A stretch of DNA of 7,232 nt, from positions 1-7,232 of the forward strand of contig DAOVGO010000137.1 in assembly GCA_030672345.1 (NCBI GenBank), given 5' to 3'. This document shows, in pieces, positions 5,436-7,232 of this stretch. A model generated the notes under the pieces. The model ran no database searches, was not told where the DNA came from, and was given only the letters and a program-made list of their open reading frames with translations. How positions within the stretch are numbered: the stretch's first letter is position 1; each line of letters opens with the position of its first letter. Source of the DNA: Methanosarcinales archaeon. Its GTDB lineage: Archaea > Halobacteriota > Methanosarcinia > Methanosarcinales > Methanogasteraceae. The translations under genes were made by a program, and so were the position numbers.

Positions 5436-6326
5436 ATGAACAATCATCTCACACGTGAAGAACTTAAGAAACATCGGAAGGCTGGAAGGATTCTCGCAGA
5501 GGTACGTGAGAAAACAGCAAAGAAGATAACAGTGGGAGCGAGTATCCTTGAAACGGCGGTCTTTGCAGAGGATCTGATACGCAGTCTTGGCGGACAGCTG
5601 GCATTCCCGTGCAATCTCTCGAGAAACGAGGATGCCGCGCATTACACGCCTGGTGCGGGCGACACGTCTGTATTTGGCGAGGATATGGTGAAACTCGATA
5701 TTGGAGTGCATATCGATGGTTATATCGCGGATGCCGCCGTAACGATCGATCTTTCTGACCACCCCGAACTTGTCGAAGCGTCGAAAGCCGGGCTTGCGGC
5801 GGCAATCGACCTGATTCACACCGGAATCGATACCACAGAGATCGGGGCAGCTATCGAGAGCGCGATTGTCGAGTTCGGATACAAGCCGATCTCAAACCTC
5901 ACCGGGCACGGGCTTGAGAGGTATCGCACACATGCCCCGCCGAGCATCCCAAACATCCATGTACGCGGCGGAACCGTGCTTGCCGAGGGGCAGGTGGTCG
6001 CAATCGAGCCGTTTGCAACAGATGGTGCGGGCAGGATCAGGGACACCCCGCGGTCCGAGATCTACCATCTTGCAACCGAAAATCCACGGCTTCCACGTAT
6101 CCCAAGAGCAAGAGCATTGCTCAAGGAGATGATGGAATATAAGACGCTTCCGTTTGCGAAGAGGTGGTTTTCCGGAGAGAAGATTGATTTCACATTCAGG
6201 AGTTTGGAAAAATCCGGGTTGATCGAGTCTTACCCGGTTTTAACGGAGGTTACGGGTGCGCTTGTATCTCAGGCAGAACACACCGTGATCGTTACCGCTG
6301 ACGGCTGCGAGGTTATCACTGGATGA
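5436..6326 (+). CDS. map: Methionine aminopeptidase, type II
   Basis: This cytoplasmic metalloprotease removes the initiator methionine from nascent proteins. From the ATG at 5436 it is 296 residues, essentially the length of the Pyrococcus furiosus enzyme (295). The five metal ligands of the pita-bread fold are visible: D88 in KLDIG, D99 in IADAA, H158 in TGHGL, E191 in AIEPF and E281 in QAEHTV. The substrate-site histidines H69 (AAHYTP) and H166 (RTHAPPSIPN) are also present. The stretch between E191 and E281 holds the insertion that defines type II. A TTG start at 5424 is possible on paper but lies in the T-tract of the preceding terminator and adds only MRVT. No good Shine-Dalgarno precedes the ATG, so a short or near-leaderless mRNA is likely. 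The stop overlaps the argF start. Confidence 0.95.
   Translation: MNNHLTREELKKHRKAGRILAEVREKTAKKITVGASILETAVFAEDLIRSLGGQLAFPCNLSRNEDAAHYTPGAGDTSVFGEDMVKLDIGVHIDGYIADAAVTIDLSDHPELVEASKAGLAAAIDLIHTGIDTTEIGAAIESAIVEFGYKPISNLTGHGLERYRTHAPPSIPNIHVRGGTVLAEGQVVAIEPFATDGAGRIRDTPRSEIYHLATENPRLPRIPRARALLKEMMEYKTLPFAKRWFSGEKIDFTFRSLEKSGLIESYPVLTEVTGALVSQAEHTVIVTADGCEVITG
6309..6313 (+). promoter_or_regulatory. Shine-Dalgarno GAGGT of argF inside map
   Basis: GAGGT lies in the last codons of map, nine bases before the ATG at 6323 and twelve before the second ATG at 6326. The spacing favours the first ATG. Confidence 0.5.
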
Positions 6327-7232
6327 TGCCAAAGGATCTCATCTCCATATCGGACCTGAAACGCGAGGAGATCCTGCAACTGCTCGATCTTTCTGCTGAA
6401 CTAAAAGGAAAACGTGGCAAAGACCATGCGCAAACTCCGCTCAGCAACAGGAGTCTTGCTATGATTTTTGAGAAGCCGTCCACCCGTACACGGGTCTCCT
6501 TTGAGGTCGCGATGACCGAACTCGGTGGACATGCCCTGTACCTGAATTCGAATGATCTCCAGCTCGGGCGCAGCGAGACGATCTGCGATACCGCGATGGT
6601 ACTTTCACGGTATGTACATGCGATCATCGCACGGGTCTATAACCATGAAACGGTACGTGAACTTGCAAAATGCGCAGATATCCCTGTGATCAACGCACTC
6701 TCCGATGCAGAGCACCCGTGCCAGTTGCTTGCCGATTTACTCACGATTAGGGAGCGTAAAGGCGATTTTCAGGGCTTGCGTGTCGCATGGATCGGAGATG
6801 GGAACAACGTCTGCAATTCGTTGATCCTTGCAAGCGCGATCACTAACATGCACCTTTCGGTAGCCTGTCCTGTCGGATACGAGCCCAATCAGGCTGTGCT
6901 GAGGCACGCCAGAGAACTTGGCGGTGATGTCACGGTCGTGAATGATCCGGCAGAGGCTGCGTCCGGGGCAGATGTGCTGTACACCGATGTCTGGGTCTCG
7001 ATGGGCGATGAGACTGAAGAAAAAGAGCGGCTACGGGATTTTGATGGTTTCCAGATCAATGACGCTCTTCTGAATCGTGCAAAGCCTGATTGTATCGTGC
7101 TCCACTGCCTGCCAGCACACCGCGGGCAGGAAATCACGAGCGAGGTGCTGGAAGGTGCGCATTCTGCTGTGCTGGATCAGGCAGAGAACAGACTGCATGT
7201 CCAGAAGGCGCTGCTGGCGATGCTGATGGCGG
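6323..7232 (+). CDS. argF: Ornithine carbamoyltransferase (3' end outside window)
   Basis: This enzyme joins carbamoyl phosphate and ornithine to give citrulline in arginine synthesis. The frame has no stop before the window end, so it is open-ended: 303 codons are visible. Family signatures are present in order: FEKPSTRTR (carbamoyl-phosphate loop, STRTR at 53-57), LGRSET (81-86), HPCQLLAD (131-138), WIGDGNNVCNS (156-166), TDVWVSMGDE (221-230, ornithine site) and HCLPAHRGQEI (261-271) with C262. The ornithine-type SMG and HCLPAHRG motifs separate it from aspartate carbamoyltransferase. The visible end (ENRLHVQKALLAMLMA) matches the last helix of the family, so only a few residues should be missing. 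Its ATG overlaps the map TGA as ATGA, so translation is probably coupled to map. Confidence 0.95.
   Translation, partial: MMPKDLISISDLKREEILQLLDLSAELKGKRGKDHAQTPLSNRSLAMIFEKPSTRTRVSFEVAMTELGGHALYLNSNDLQLGRSETICDTAMVLSRYVHAIIARVYNHETVRELAKCADIPVINALSDAEHPCQLLADLLTIRERKGDFQGLRVAWIGDGNNVCNSLILASAITNMHLSVACPVGYEPNQAVLRHARELGGDVTVVNDPAEAASGADVLYTDVWVSMGDETEEKERLRDFDGFQINDALLNRAKPDCIVLHCLPAHRGQEITSEVLEGAHSAVLDQAENRLHVQKALLAMLMA

Overview
The window is archaeal, most likely from the methanogen/ANME-containing Euryarchaeota (Halobacteriota). This rests on gene content rather than a marker: an HMf-type histone, a type II methionine aminopeptidase of archaeal length, a class 1B-like dihydroorotate dehydrogenase, a secreted dockerin/DUF3160 protein, TATA-box promoters and oligo-T terminators. 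The lineage cannot be fixed further from the sequence alone.

Layout. Bases 1-822 (+) are the 3' end of a gene for a protein built of near-identical 39-residue (117 bp) helical repeats; its start lies before the window. It converges on 993-3488 (-), a large secreted protein with a signal peptide, an N-terminal type I dockerin and a DUF3160 body. A 403 bp gap without a convincing gene (3489-3891) holds a candidate promoter for that gene and a T-rich terminator for the next one. Next is pyrD (3892-4791, -). A 321 bp divergent intergenic region (4792-5112), rich in symmetric elements, separates pyrD from an archaeal histone gene (5113-5337, +). After a GC hairpin and T-tract come map (5436-6326, +) and argF (6323 to beyond the window end, +), which overlap by four bases and probably form one transcript.

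The right half is ordinary housekeeping: pyrimidine synthesis, chromatin, protein maturation and arginine synthesis. The left half is accessory in character: a surface or secreted dockerin protein of unknown function, and a recently expanded repeat protein. The most interesting object is the repeat protein. Its units differ mainly at a short block of residues (about positions 26-36 of each unit), as expected of a modular binding surface. Its pattern resembles helical repeats I associate, from memory only, with C-terminal arrays of large archaeal proteins, some carrying STAND-type NTPase domains. The N-terminal part that would settle its role is outside the window.
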